A stretch of DNA of 64,000 nt. Origin: Deltaproteobacteria bacterium (GTDB lineage: Bacteria; Myxococcota_A; Polyangia; Nannocystales; Nannocystaceae). The notes below the pieces were generated by a model, which saw only the letters and a list, made by a program, of their open reading frames with translations, searched no databases and was not told the origin of the DNA. The DNA lies in contig JADJEE010000001.1 of the NCBI GenBank assembly GCA_016709225.1, forward strand, positions 3,348,001 through 3,412,000, written 5' to 3'. Positions 23,383 to 32,691 of this stretch are shown here, piece by piece (the stretch's first letter is position 1; every line of letters starts with the position of its first letter). Position numbers and translations under genes: made by a program.

Positions 23383-24162
23383 TCAACCGCCGGCGGGCGG
23401 CGTGCCGTTCTTGATGTCGCAGATGCTGCGGTAGCCCGTGGTCGGATCGGTCGGACAGATCTGACCAGGTCCGAGCGACATGCAGAAGCCACGCTGGTTG
23501 GCGACGGTGAGGTGCGTGATGCACTCCTGGAACGCGGCGCTCTGCTGATTGCCACCCGCCACCGAGGCACACACGGTGCCGTTCGGGTCCTGGTGGGTGT
23601 CATGCGCGACGTTGTTCCAGTTGGTCGTGGGCACGGTGGGACACGAGTTGCCGCCGGTTGGCGAGCAGATGTCCGCGCCGGTCACTGGGCGCCAGGTGCC
23701 GCTCGCGACATCCTGCACGCAGTCCTTGTCGCCGAGCTCCACCGTCTGGCAGCACACCCGGTTCGCGCCGCAGATGTCCGAGACCTCCCCCGCGGACCAG
23801 GTCGGGTTGCACGGGATCGGGCAGTTCGCTGCCGCGGGATCGAGCAGGCCCGAGCCGGTGGGGATGTCCTCACGGTGCACGCACATGCCCGAGGTGCCGA
23901 GCGCGTTCGAGGCGTCGGCATAGAGCGGTGTGCCGGTGCCCCCGCCCGCGACGCCGTTGTACTTCGGCAGGCTGCCGTCCGCCGTCGACGGATCGTCCGA
24001 GCAGCAGAAGTGCGTGTCGGGGCAGTTCTCGCCCTGGCGCGGGTTGCAGCGGAACGCGACCGTCGGGTAGTTGACCTTGATGCACGAGGTCGCGACCGTC
24101 GCGCCCAGGCCGACTGCGAAGGCGTTGATGATGAAGTAGCGCAGGACGTGTTCCGACCGCAT
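23383..24162 (-). CDS. Exported Cys-rich protein, function unknown
   Basis: 259 aa from the ATG at 24162, preceded by GAGGGT 7 nt upstream; an ATG five codons earlier is less well placed. Signal segment YFIINAFAVGLGATVATSC could be a lipobox or ordinary export signal. The mature protein contains about 17 further cysteines in pairs (CNPRQGENCPDTHFCCSDD, CGANRVCCQTVE) and many Asn/Thr/Gly/Pro, resembling the disulfide-rich secreted proteins common in Nannocystaceae. No enzymatic motif is seen. The two CC pairs and regular spacing suggest a disulfide-stabilised repeat fold. Divergent from the L,D-transpeptidase gene with 305 bp between. Confidence 0.75.
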   Translation of the reverse strand: MRSEHVLRYFIINAFAVGLGATVATSCIKVNYPTVAFRCNPRQGENCPDTHFCCSDDPSTADGSLPKYNGVAGGGTGTPLYADASNALGTSGMCVHREDIPTGSGLLDPAAANCPIPCNPTWSAGEVSDICGANRVCCQTVELGDKDCVQDVASGTWRPVTGADICSPTGGNSCPTVPTTNWNNVAHDTHQDPNGTVCASVAGGNQQSAAFQECITHLTVANQRGFCMSLGPGQICPTDPTTGYRSICDIKNGTPPAGG

Positions 24163-24467
24163 CGTTGACCCTCGCACGGTTGCACGGCAGACCGCGGTTG
24201 TAAAGTTCCCTGGAAGCCCGCTTTGGGGCCCGTATTCGCTGCAGATCGCCGGATGCGGTCCGATGCCGGGCCATCACCGGGGCATGCCGGTACACCACAC
24301 GCGCACGACCGCAACTCGGTTGGCGTGTCGTCGTCGCTGCGGGGGATCGCGCTTGGGTGGCCGACGTGGATGGTCGATGCACGCGCCGGGCTTCACCCTC
24401 GCGGCCCTGCGTGAAATCCCGCCGCACTTTGGCGCGTCGCTGTACAGAAGGCTAGGATCGAAGCACC
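24163..24467. other. Divergent intergenic region
   Basis: 305 bp between the Cys-rich protein and L,D-transpeptidase starts. It contains the plus-strand promoter candidate at 24429-24458. On the minus strand a GGAAC (24209-24205) followed 18 nt later by CGTG is reminiscent of an ECF-sigma promoter, but the spacing is long. Nothing else recognised. Confidence 0.5.
24429..24458 (+). promoter_or_regulatory. Promoter candidate for the L,D-transpeptidase gene
   Basis: TTGGCG (24429-24434), 18-bp spacer, TAGGAT (24453-24458), then the GTG start 9 nt later, predicting a leaderless or nearly leaderless mRNA. The same TTGGCG/TAGG arrangement precedes the gene at 47273. Confidence 0.45.
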
Positions 24468-26654
24468 GTGAACGCATCACGCCCTCCCATGCCGCCCAGC
24501 GGGCCATTTCGCGCCCCTTCGCCGCACAGCCGTGCCGTGTCGACGTGCGCCACCTTGCGATGGCGGCGGGCCGGCGCGCTGGTGGTGGCCTTGGCCGCGG
24601 CGTGTTCGCAGACCACCAAGGTCGGCGACGAGCCGGAGTCCACCGCCGGCAGCGAAGCGTCCGATGCGCCCCCGACCGGCGACGGCACCGACGAGGCCGC
24701 GCTGCCGCTGCCCCCGATGACCAAGACAAGCCTGCGCGAGCACGCCGGCGGCAAGGCGTGGCGGTTCGACACCGAGTCACCCCAGGCCATCGACCTCGGC
24801 CAGGCCGAGGCCAGGGGCTACACGGTGGTGGATCTCTCCGATGACTGGACCCCGTACATCTTCACGGAGAAGACCCCCGGTCAGGACGACGCCAAGCCCA
24901 ACGGCTACCGCGCGCGCTACCTCGGGCTCGCCGCCGACGCGGTCGATCAGTGGGGCGAGCCGCTCGCCGACCACGAGCAGAACTACCTCGAGCTCTACGG
25001 CATCCCGCCGACCTTGGGCGTGATCTGGACCGAGTGGCAAGCGCTCACCACCGAGGTCGAGCCGTGCCTCGCGAAGGCCGGCTACGACGGCGCCGTGTTC
25101 TCGCGCTTCAAGGGTGTCATCACCTACTCGAAGGCCGCCGGCAACAAGCGCGCGCGCACGGCCTCGTGGATGAAGGCCGAGCTGTTCAAGAAGGCCCGCA
25201 AGGCCAAGCTCGATCCGAGCACGCCCGAGGGCCTCGCCGCCGCCGCCACGCACCCGAAGCTGAAGGGTCTCTTCAAGCAGTGGCGCGCCGTGCAGGACGA
25301 GGTCGACGTCATCGTCAACGCCCAGAAGCGCTTCGAGTGCGAGGGCATGTACAAGAACAACGAGGGCAAGGGCACCTTCGAGCCCGGCGTCTTCGATGCC
25401 GAGACCACCCACGCGCTGGCGGCCTTCGAGCGCAAGCACGACGTCATGGGCTGGGGGCACTTCAAGGACGACAACCTCGCGATGCTCGCGAAGAGCCCCG
25501 CCGAGGCCGTGCACGGCCGCCTGCTGCGGATGGTGCAGGAGCGCGTGGTCTCGTCGGCGGGCATCGTCGAGGACGGCTCGGCCGCGCAGTGGAAGAAGGA
25601 CTTCCGCTGGAAGGACAAGGCCGGCGCCGAGCAGCCGCTGCGCAACCTCGTGGGCGAGTTCACCGACGCGGCGATCGAGCAGCTCGGCCTGCAGACGCCC
25701 GAGTCGGCCCGCGCCGCGATCGAGCGCTGGGCGCAGCAGGCGGCCAAGGCCGAGGGCGGCAAGCCGCCGCGCTTCGAGAACCTCCTGGTCGCGCTGAAGC
25801 TGCCCGCCAAGCCCGAGTACTACGGCGACGAGATGCAGTTCGAGACCACCATCGATCGCGGCGACGTCTGGTACGACTTCCCCTACGACGACGCCGGCAA
25901 CAAGAAGGCCCAGCCCCGCCAGCGCTACCCCCACCTCACGCTGTACGTGAACTACGAGGGCCAGAAGATCCCGCTGGTGCACTGGCGCACCACCATCGGC
26001 TCGTGGCGCAACGAGTTCGAGAACGGCGAGGTCGTGCTCAAGTACAAGAACTCCGACGTCGGCCCGCGGGTGTGGAAGGACATCATGGCCGCGCCGGTGT
26101 GGATTCCGCCCGCGACCACGCCGCCCGAGGAGCTCGTGAAGGGCTACTGGCGCCGCGGCAAGTTCCGCCGCGACGTGAACTACCCGGAGATCGGCCCCGG
26201 CTATCGCAGCGCCTACGGCCTGGTCGCCGCCTACCACGTGAAGCTCATCAAGGACGACGAGGGCAACGTGAAGTCCGAGTACGACAACTCGATCCGGACC
26301 CACGGCAGCGTCGACTACATGTCGATCCTGCGCCGCTTCTCCCACGGCTGCCATCGCCTGTACAACATGGATGCGGTGCGGATGTTCTCGTTCATCCTGC
26401 AGCACCGCGCATACACCCGCGTGGGTCAGCAGCCGGTCGGCGTGCGCCGCAACCTCGAGGTCGATGAGAAGACCTACGTGATGAAGGTCGACTCGCGCGG
26501 CTACAAGTACGAGCTGGTCGATCCGGTGCCGGTAATGGTGCTCGAGGGCCGCGTGCGCGGGCGTCGAGGCAGCCCGATCACCACCGCCATGAAGAAGCCC
26601 GGCGCCGAGGCCACCGAGGGCGCCGACGACGGGCTCGTCGTGGTCGAGCCGTAG
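24468..26654 (+). CDS. Large lipoprotein L,D-transpeptidase (YkuD-type)
   Basis: 728 aa from a GTG placed 9 nt after a -10-like box; an ATG at codon 8 is the alternative. N-terminal signal with lipobox ALAAAC (near residue 46), then an acidic Gly/Ser/Thr-rich spacer. The middle (about 100-440) is helical, and FEPGVFDAETTHALAAFERKHDVMGWG looks like a peptidoglycan-binding (PGB_1-type) repeat. The catalytic YkuD domain follows (about 460-690), with LTLYVNYEGQKIPLVHWRTT and the signature IRTHGSVDYMSILRRFSHGC, catalytic Cys628 after His626. It would form 3-3 peptidoglycan cross-links or attach proteins to the wall in the periplasm. Much larger than the usual 300-aa enzymes. Confidence 0.88.
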   Translation: MNASRPPMPPSGPFRAPSPHSRAVSTCATLRWRRAGALVVALAAACSQTTKVGDEPESTAGSEASDAPPTGDGTDEAALPLPPMTKTSLREHAGGKAWRFDTESPQAIDLGQAEARGYTVVDLSDDWTPYIFTEKTPGQDDAKPNGYRARYLGLAADAVDQWGEPLADHEQNYLELYGIPPTLGVIWTEWQALTTEVEPCLAKAGYDGAVFSRFKGVITYSKAAGNKRARTASWMKAELFKKARKAKLDPSTPEGLAAAATHPKLKGLFKQWRAVQDEVDVIVNAQKRFECEGMYKNNEGKGTFEPGVFDAETTHALAAFERKHDVMGWGHFKDDNLAMLAKSPAEAVHGRLLRMVQERVVSSAGIVEDGSAAQWKKDFRWKDKAGAEQPLRNLVGEFTDAAIEQLGLQTPESARAAIERWAQQAAKAEGGKPPRFENLLVALKLPAKPEYYGDEMQFETTIDRGDVWYDFPYDDAGNKKAQPRQRYPHLTLYVNYEGQKIPLVHWRTTIGSWRNEFENGEVVLKYKNSDVGPRVWKDIMAAPVWIPPATTPPEELVKGYWRRGKFRRDVNYPEIGPGYRSAYGLVAAYHVKLIKDDEGNVKSEYDNSIRTHGSVDYMSILRRFSHGCHRLYNMDAVRMFSFILQHRAYTRVGQQPVGVRRNLEVDEKTYVMKVDSRGYKYELVDPVPVMVLEGRVRGRRGSPITTAMKKPGAEATEGADDGLVVVEP

Positions 26655-26664
26655 CGCGCGGCCG

Positions 26665-27075
<411 letters not shown>

Positions 27076-27104
27076 GGTCGAAGCGTCCTCTCGGGGTGGG
27101 TGGG

Positions 27105-28307
27105 TCAGGCGCGCGGCGCAGCCGCGCAGCGGAAGCCGATGCCGTGGGCATGGGCGTCCGCGTCTTGGGGGAAGCGCAGCGCCGGATCGGCGAACTGCGG
27201 CTGGAAGCTGTTGAAGGCGCCGCCGCGGATCACCCGCCGCTTGCCCGCATCGGCGTCGGCGGGCGCATCGGCGCCGGGGTACGGCGCGTAGGCGTCGGCG
27301 GTCCACTCGAACACGTTGCCGGCGAGGTCGAACAGACCCTGCTGCGAGCGGCCGAGCTTGGCACTGCCGACCGGCGCGGTGCCGATGAAGCCGTCGTCGG
27401 TGTCGTAGAGCACGCCGTGGGCCGGCAAGCCCTTGCGCTCGCGCCACGCGATGTACTCGGGCCCGGCACCGTTCATGTGCTCGCGCGACGGCAGCGCGTC
27501 ACCCCACGAGTACACGCGGCCGTCGGAGCCACGGGCCGCGAACTCCCACTGCGCCTCGCTCGGCAGCGTGCCGCCGCGCCACTCGCAGAAGTGCTGCGCC
27601 TGCGCCCAGTCGATGCAGTTGATGGGGTGCTCACCGCGATCGTCGTAGTTCTCGTTGCACAGCTCGGAGTGCGCGGCCATCTGCTGCTTCCACGCGGCGT
27701 CGTCGGTGCTGCCCTGTGGCCAGCGGCTGTCGCGGAACGCTCGCTTGCACTCGCCCTTGGTCGAGCAGCCCCGGTACGCCGCGACGGTGACCTCGTGGAT
27801 GTCGATGCAGAACGGCGTGACCTCGGCCCGATGGGCCGGGCGCGCCGCGGCCAGCACCGCATCGTCGGCATCGGTGCCCATGTAGAATTTGCCGCCCTCG
27901 ACGAGCGTCATGCCGTCGGGGCACGGCGACGCGGGCGCGGGCGCTGCCGGCTCCGCGTTCGACGACGACGTCGCGGCGGGGGCTTCGATGGGGCCGGTCG
28001 CGGCCTCGGGCGTGCCCATCGCCGCGGCCGCCATCGACCGCGACGATCCGCCGTCGTCGGCGGGCGCGAGCGCGACGTAGGCCCCGACCCCGCCGATCAC
28101 GGCGACGGCCGCGAGGGCACCGAAGACCACACCGCGCATCGAGCCACCCGGCGCGCGCGGTGGCGGTGGTGCTGGCAACACGGTGCCGAACGCCGGCGGC
28201 GCCGGCAGCGTGCGGCCGTCGTCACCCGCCCAGCCCATGGGCAGCGGCTCGGGACTCACCGGCGGCGACGACGATCGCTTCGGGTCGGAGTAGGGCTTGG
28301 TCTGCAT
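27105..28307 (-). CDS. Membrane-anchored FGE-sulfatase (SUMF1) fold protein lacking the active-site Cys pair
   Basis: 400 aa from MQTKPYSDPKRS. A Pro-rich cytoplasmic N-terminus (about 1-55) precedes one TM helix (GVVFGALAAVAVIGGVGAYVA). An Ala/Pro/Ser linker leads to the extracytoplasmic FGE-sulfatase domain (about 135-400), with GMTLVEGGKFYMGTD, PFCIDIHEVT, CIDWAQAQHFCEWRGG, LPSEAQWEFAARG, GLFDLAGNVFEWTAD and RVIRGGAF. True formylglycine-generating enzymes have a catalytic Cys pair between the RGGS/RGGA motif and the terminal GFRC. Here that segment (FNSFQPQFADPALRFPQ) has no Cys, so oxidase activity is not expected. More likely a structural or sensory relative. Upstream partner of the small Cys-tail lipoprotein. 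Confidence 0.85.
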   Translation of the reverse strand: MQTKPYSDPKRSSSPPVSPEPLPMGWAGDDGRTLPAPPAFGTVLPAPPPPRAPGGSMRGVVFGALAAVAVIGGVGAYVALAPADDGGSSRSMAAAAMGTPEAATGPIEAPAATSSSNAEPAAPAPASPCPDGMTLVEGGKFYMGTDADDAVLAAARPAHRAEVTPFCIDIHEVTVAAYRGCSTKGECKRAFRDSRWPQGSTDDAAWKQQMAAHSELCNENYDDRGEHPINCIDWAQAQHFCEWRGGTLPSEAQWEFAARGSDGRVYSWGDALPSREHMNGAGPEYIAWRERKGLPAHGVLYDTDDGFIGTAPVGSAKLGRSQQGLFDLAGNVFEWTADAYAPYPGADAPADADAGKRRVIRGGAFNSFQPQFADPALRFPQDADAHAHGIGFRCAAAPRA

Positions 28308-28476
28308 CAGGGCCTCGGAGGATCGCGCTTCGACGGCGCGATGTTTCGGCGCGTCCCCGCCATCGATCCCATACGCCACGCGCGGGCGATGGGGATCGAC
28401 GACGCGACAACTTCGGTGGGAGGAGAGCGTCTCATGTGCGCCCGCAGGGCACAGCCCCGCGCGCTGCGCCGGCAGC

Positions 28477-29028
28477 TCATCGCGCGTCGTGTCGGTGGTG
28501 CCACTTGGTGATTTCCCCGACCACGAGCGTGATGACGACGACCGCGAATGCGAACCACTTGAGCGGCGTGGCGAGCGAGGCGGCCCACGCGAAGGTCGGA
28601 TCGTCCTCGGGGAAGCGCGACAGCAGGCGCAGCACGCTGCCGGTCTCGATCGCGTCGAACAGCGACGGCACCAGCGCCAACGCGGCGGGCAGGCGCTTGG
28701 GCAGGCCGTGACGGAGCTTCAAGAAGCGCACCCACGTCACCAGCAGCCACCCGTAGACCACGAGGAAGCCGCAGTCGAGCATCGCCACCAGGCGATACTC
28801 GGCGCGCCCGGCCTCGCCCATCGCCGCGAGGATCTCGGGCACCGAGGCCGCGGGATAGACGACGCGAGCATCGAGGGTCGCCAGCTCGCGCGACAGCAGC
28901 ACGAGGATCGTGCCGAACAACGCCACCAACAGCAGCCGCACCACCACGTCGAGGCGACGCGGCCGCAGCCACTTGGTCGGCACGTGGCCGAGCAGCGTGC
29001 GCCGGGGTGGAGTCGGAGCCGCGGTCAT
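28477..29028 (-). CDS. Small integral membrane protein, 4 TM helices
   Basis: 183 aa starting MTAAPTPPRR. A near-consensus -10 box TATAGT (29044-29039) sits 10 nt upstream of the ATG. Basic N-terminus, then hydrophobic segments around 37-57 (LDVVVRLLLVALFGTILVLL), 87-112 (VAMLDCGFLVVYGWLLVTWV), 122-142 and 158-178 (WFAFAVVVITLVVGEI). A charged tail EITKWHHRHDAR follows. No family recognised. The stop is 169 nt before the start of the FGE-like gene on the same strand. Confidence 0.75.
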   Translation of the reverse strand: MTAAPTPPRRTLLGHVPTKWLRPRRLDVVVRLLLVALFGTILVLLSRELATLDARVVYPAASVPEILAAMGEAGRAEYRLVAMLDCGFLVVYGWLLVTWVRFLKLRHGLPKRLPAALALVPSLFDAIETGSVLRLLSRFPEDDPTFAWAASLATPLKWFAFAVVVITLVVGEITKWHHRHDAR

Positions 29029-29098
29029 GGGCCCGGGAACTATAGCCGCAACCTGGAGCGCCCCTGCCGGACGAAAGTCCTGTAGTGTCGAGGAGAGC

Positions 29099-29353
29099 AT
29101 GGCCCGCAGGCCCACACTCATCGTCACCACTCTTGCCGCGCAGGACGCGATCAGCCGCGCCGCAGCGTCGGCCTCGACGCCGGCCCAGCGGCTCGCCGCC
29201 GTCGAGGCCCTGCGGGAGGGCTACTTCGCGATCCATGGCCGTCCTGACCAGCGAATGGCGCGAGTTCTTGTCGTTGCTGATTTCCCATCGCGTGAAGTTC
29301 GTGGTGGTCGGCGGTCACGCGATCGCAGTCCACGCGCGCGCGCGAACGACTGA
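29099..29353 (+). CDS. Small protein, probable upstream partner of a nucleotidyltransferase module
   Basis: 84 aa beginning MARRPTLIVTT with a good Shine-Dalgarno, GAGGAG, at 29090-29095. The region APTPAQRLAAVEALREGYF-like (here STPAQRLAAVEALREGYFAIHG) followed by QRMARVLVVADFP resembles small proteins encoded directly upstream of minimal DUF6036-type nucleotidyltransferases in toxin-antitoxin-like modules. After about residue 66 the sequence turns Arg-rich and is probably read-through beyond the natural end, because the following nucleotidyltransferase gene is broken. Overlaps that remnant by 119 nt in another frame. May be decayed. Confidence 0.5.
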   Translation: MARRPTLIVTTLAAQDAISRAAASASTPAQRLAAVEALREGYFAIHGRPDQRMARVLVVADFPSREVRGGRRSRDRSPRARAND

Positions 29354-29426
29354 GGATCTCGACGTCGTGAATGGCGGCGCGCCGCTGCCTGCGGCGCGCC
29401 CGACCATTCGCGTCGATCACTCGTAG
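29235..29426 (+). pseudogene. Truncated DUF6036-type nucleotidyltransferase
   Basis: Begins MAVLTSEWREFLSLLISHRV, then FVVVGGHAIAVHARARTTEDLDV, the N-terminal nucleotidyltransferase motif GG-x(n)-DxD as in intact family members. Homology stops after DLDV (about 29366). The remaining 19 codons are encoded largely by the palindrome at 29369-29409 and bear no resemblance to the family, which normally continues for 100 or more residues. I read this as a 3-prime truncated gene, possibly cut by insertion or deletion at the palindrome. Confidence 0.6.
29369..29409. terminator. Long two-part palindrome at the truncation point
   Basis: Outer arms GAATGG (29369-29374) and CCATTC (29404-29409) and inner perfect arms GGCGCGCCGC (29376-29385) and GCGGCGCGCC (29391-29400) around loop TGCCT. 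Located between the nucleotidyltransferase remnant and the convergent lipoprotein stop at 29417. It may act as a bidirectional terminator or be a small palindromic mobile element. Confidence 0.55.
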
Positions 29427-30373
29427 GTCGCGGGCACCGCGGTGAAGTCGATGTGGAACCACCAGCCGCTGTCGCCGTCGTCGCGGGCGTCGTCGTGCAG
29501 CAGCGCCGAGACCGGCTGGCCGTCGAACAGCGGCACGCCCATCAGGATCGCGTTGTCGGCGGCGTCCTGCGAGACCCAACCGATGATCGAACCCTCGACG
29601 AGGTTGCCGGCGGGATCGCCGACGTAGCGCGCAGCCACGGTCGCGTTCTCCATCGGCAGCGCGAACGACGAGGTCGCGATGCTGACCGATGCGCCGGTGG
29701 TGATGAAGCACGGGCCGCTGGTCGACTGCGGGGCCGGGTTGTAGTTGGGGCCGAGGTTGGCCGCGTTGGGCTCCTGGCAGGTGCCGTCGGCCTGGCTGGT
29801 GTACGTCGTCGGGTACTCCTGCGTCATCGGGCGCAGGGTGCAGCTGGTGGGATCGGCGGCGTCCGTGCACTGCACGTTCGCGAAGGTCATGCTGCCGGTG
29901 CCGCCATCGGACTGGTCGAGTTCGTCGAACGCGAGCACGAAGCCGAGGTCGAACAGGCCGTCACCGTCGTCGTCGGTGTTGAGCGCGGCGTTGAGCGGGG
30001 TGTTGACCTGACCCTCGGTGACGTCCATGCCGATCGCGAAGAAGTGCGGATCGCGGACCGCGACCGAGTTGAACCGATACGCCACCGCGCCGCCGGGGTT
30101 GCCGGTGGTGCTGTCGGTGTCGGTCGGGTCGGTCGTCATCGTGTCCATCGTCGTCATGGTCGTGGCGGCCCCCGACGACGAGTCGGCCTCGGTCGTGGTC
30201 ATCGTCGTCGACGCGGTGGTCGTCGTCATCGTGCCACTGGTCGGGTCGGTGTCCCCGGTGGTGCCATCGGTCAGCGTGGCGCTGCCGCTGCCGTCGGCAT
30301 CGTCACCGCCGCAAGCGGCGATCGAGACGAGGCTACCGGTGAGGAGAAGGGTCAGGGTCTTGCCAGCGATCAT
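29417..30373 (-). CDS. Lipoprotein with Thr/Asp-rich spacer, unknown beta-rich domain
   Basis: 318 aa from ATG 30373, 8 nt after the -10-like TAGAGT (30387-30382). Signal KTLTLLLTGSLVSIAACGG (lipobox SIAAC, Cys21), then about 75 residues rich in Thr, Ser, Asp, Gly and Met (TTTTASTTMTTTEADSSSG), the surface-stalk style common in Nannocystaceae. The mature domain (about 100-318) starts AVAYRFNSVAVRDPHFF and ends WWFHIDFTAVPATYE; it is beta-rich with DxDxDG (NTDDDGDGLFD), a likely calcium-binding loop. No known enzyme motif. Function unknown. Confidence 0.75.
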   Translation of the reverse strand: MIAGKTLTLLLTGSLVSIAACGGDDADGSGSATLTDGTTGDTDPTSGTMTTTTASTTMTTTEADSSSGAATTMTTMDTMTTDPTDTDSTTGNPGGAVAYRFNSVAVRDPHFFAIGMDVTEGQVNTPLNAALNTDDDGDGLFDLGFVLAFDELDQSDGGTGSMTFANVQCTDAADPTSCTLRPMTQEYPTTYTSQADGTCQEPNAANLGPNYNPAPQSTSGPCFITTGASVSIATSSFALPMENATVAARYVGDPAGNLVEGSIIGWVSQDAADNAILMGVPLFDGQPVSALLHDDARDDGDSGWWFHIDFTAVPATYE

Positions 30374-30562
30374 GGGCGAACACTCTACGCCAAGGCCGGC
30401 CGCGCGCGGAAGCTGGCGAACTGCCCATTTCGTGGGCGCCCGGCCCTGCTCGCCCACGCGCTCGTGCACGGGTGATCGCAACTGGCTTGGGCGAACTGCC
30501 CCGTGCGCGGACACGCCACGCCCTGCCCGCCGGCGCCCGCGCCTGCTAGGTTCGGCACCCGC

Positions 30563-32386
30563 ATGGTCGCACTCGCCCCGCTCGTCGCCGCGATGGTCTT
30601 GCTCGCGCCGCCCGCCACCACGGCCGGCCCCACCGCGGCTGGCCGCCCCTACGACGGCACGCGCGCGGTGACGATGCGTGGCGACGCGGCCACCGACCCG
30701 ATCGTCCGCGGCACGACCCCCGACGCAGATCCCAACGCCGATCCCGATGCGGCGATCGACGCGACCGACCACGGCGCCGCGATCGCGACGCCCGATCCCA
30801 CGATCATCACGCCCGAGCCGCGTCACGGCATCGAGCCGACGCCCAAGCCCACACCGGTGCCGCGCATCCTCACCACGATGTCGGGCTGGTACCCCGGCGA
30901 GCAGGCCAAGGTCACCAACGAGGCCGGCACCGTGACCTTCATCCCCGACCTGCAGCTGCGCGCGGTGGTCGGCTCGGTGAGCGAGTTCTCCCTCGACGAC
31001 GACGGCTCGCGCTACGACGAGGGCGCGCAGCTGTTCGGCCGCGTGCGCTGGCGACCGCAGCTGGTGCTGGGCAAGCGCCAGAACCTCACGCTCGTCGGCA
31101 TGGTCGACCTCGCCAACGGCCGCTGGGCCCCGACCCGCAGCGGCAACCCGATCATCCAGGAACTCCTCGACCACGGCCACCCGCCACAGAGCTACGGCAT
31201 GTACATCGCCGATCTGCGCGAGCTCTACGTGCAGTGGACCAGCAAGTACGGCCAGCTGCGCGTGGGCCAGATGGCCTTCAACTGGGGCCTCGGGCTCATC
31301 TCCAACGACGGCAACAACATGGATCGCTTCGGCGACATGAAGTTCGGCGACGACGGCGTGGGCTCGATCAACGAGCGCATCCTGTTCGCGACCAAGCCGT
31401 TCGCGCGGGGCGGCGGTGCCGGCAAGGACGTCATCGTCGCGCTGGCCGGCGACCTGGTCTATCGCGATCCCCAGGCCGACCTCGCCAAGGGCGATCTCGC
31501 GGGCCAGGTCATCCTCGCGGTGCGCTGGGAGCCGAGCGATCGTCCCGGCAACACCATCGGCGCCTACGGGGCGTACCGTCGCCAGCGCAGCAAGTCCGAC
31601 GGCGACAGCATCGAAGGCGACGACGACCTCGAGGTCGGCGTGTTCGACCTCGCCGGCCAGGGCTTCCGCAACCTCCGCGAGAGCTTCGCGGTGCTCGGTG
31701 GCTTCGAGGTGGTCGGCGTCGCCGGCCGCACCAGCTTTGCCAAGGGCGCGTTCGATCGCCACCAGGTGCTGCAGGCCGCGGCCGCGCTGCGTGGCTACGT
31801 CGGCAACCCCGCGCGGTGGTTGCTCGGCGCCGACGCGGGGCTCGCCACCGGCGACGCCAATCCCGACGACGATCAGGTCAACGACTTCAAGGCGGCGCCC
31901 GGCTACACCGCGGGGCTGCTGCTGTTCCAGTACTACCGCGGCTGGCAGACCGCACGCACCGAGATCCGCGCGCAGGATCCCTCGCTCGCCGGCGTGCCAC
32001 CCAACGGCACGCAGTACCTGCCGAGCAAGGGCAGCGTCACCAATGCGCTCTACCTGCAGCCGAAGTTCCGCTACGCACTGCGCGAGATCTTCGAGCTGTG
32101 GGGCGGGCCGTTGGTCGCGACCGCGGCGGTGCCATTGGTCGACCCGTACACCACCAAGCTGCGCGGCGGCTCGCCGCACAACAGCCTCGGCGGCGACAGC
32201 TCGCAGCGCTACCTCGGCACCGAGCTCGACCTCGGCCTGCGAGCGCGCTACGGCATCCGCGGGCTGTGGCTGCAAGCGGGCCTGCAGGGCGGCGTGCTGT
32301 TCCCCGGTCGAGCGTTCGCGGATGCGAATGGCCGCAAGGACAGGCCGGTGTACGGCGGCTTCTTCCGCGCCGAGCTGCGCTACTGA
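30563..32386 (+). CDS. Outer-membrane beta-barrel (porin-like) protein
   Basis: 607 aa. Start at ATG 30563, 10 nt after TAGGTT (30547-30552). Signal MVALAPLVAAMVLLAPPATT with cleavage near TAG. A Pro/Asp-rich low-complexity region (about 25-95, with NADPDAAIDATD) precedes a long beta-barrel region (about 100-607). Alternating strands include FIPDLQLRAVVGSVSEFSL, LRELYVQWTSKYGQLRVGQM and FAFNWGLGL-type motifs like those of alginate-export or carbohydrate porins, with aromatic girdles. The final strand PVYGGFFRAELRY ends in an aromatic residue as expected for BAM insertion. Substrate unknown. Confidence 0.75.
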   Translation: MVALAPLVAAMVLLAPPATTAGPTAAGRPYDGTRAVTMRGDAATDPIVRGTTPDADPNADPDAAIDATDHGAAIATPDPTIITPEPRHGIEPTPKPTPVPRILTTMSGWYPGEQAKVTNEAGTVTFIPDLQLRAVVGSVSEFSLDDDGSRYDEGAQLFGRVRWRPQLVLGKRQNLTLVGMVDLANGRWAPTRSGNPIIQELLDHGHPPQSYGMYIADLRELYVQWTSKYGQLRVGQMAFNWGLGLISNDGNNMDRFGDMKFGDDGVGSINERILFATKPFARGGGAGKDVIVALAGDLVYRDPQADLAKGDLAGQVILAVRWEPSDRPGNTIGAYGAYRRQRSKSDGDSIEGDDDLEVGVFDLAGQGFRNLRESFAVLGGFEVVGVAGRTSFAKGAFDRHQVLQAAAALRGYVGNPARWLLGADAGLATGDANPDDDQVNDFKAAPGYTAGLLLFQYYRGWQTARTEIRAQDPSLAGVPPNGTQYLPSKGSVTNALYLQPKFRYALREIFELWGGPLVATAAVPLVDPYTTKLRGGSPHNSLGGDSSQRYLGTELDLGLRARYGIRGLWLQAGLQGGVLFPGRAFADANGRKDRPVYGGFFRAELRY

Positions 32387-32691
32387 TCGGGCCTAGCGTT
32401 CGAGCGTTCTGCGTAGCGCACCGTCGAGCACCGGCCCTCGCGGTCGCGCAGCAGGAACCTTTCCCCCCCCAACAGCAACATCCCGTGCGAGACGGTCGTG
32501 TTCGGGCCTGGGCGCCACGCTCACCCCGCCTGCCGCCCCACCCTTTAGGGGGAGCGCGGTTTCCAGGCCCGGCACGACCGCTCGAATTGAGCGCCTCTCG
32601 TGCGTCCAACGCGGACGCGCACGCCGCCCACGAACTGCGTCGCGCTGCGGTACGAGCGCCGTGGTAACGTGCCGCCGCTTTTCGAAGGCGC
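32387..32691. other. Intergenic stretch without recognisable feature
   Basis: 305 bp between the barrel gene and the TPR protein. Contains a C9 run near 32463 and a CCCTTTAGGG palindrome near 32542. No gene or convincing terminator; a TAACGT -10-like box lies at 32665. Confidence 0.5.

Noticed and set aside
24163..24230. ECF-sigma promoter (GGAAC...CGTG) for the Cys-rich protein
   Set aside because: The 18-nt gap from GGAAC to CGTG is longer than the usual 16-17, and no second example was found to support it.
27105..28307. Bona fide formylglycine-generating enzyme
   Set aside because: The catalytic Cys pair expected before the C-terminal GFRC is missing and no sulfatase gene is nearby.
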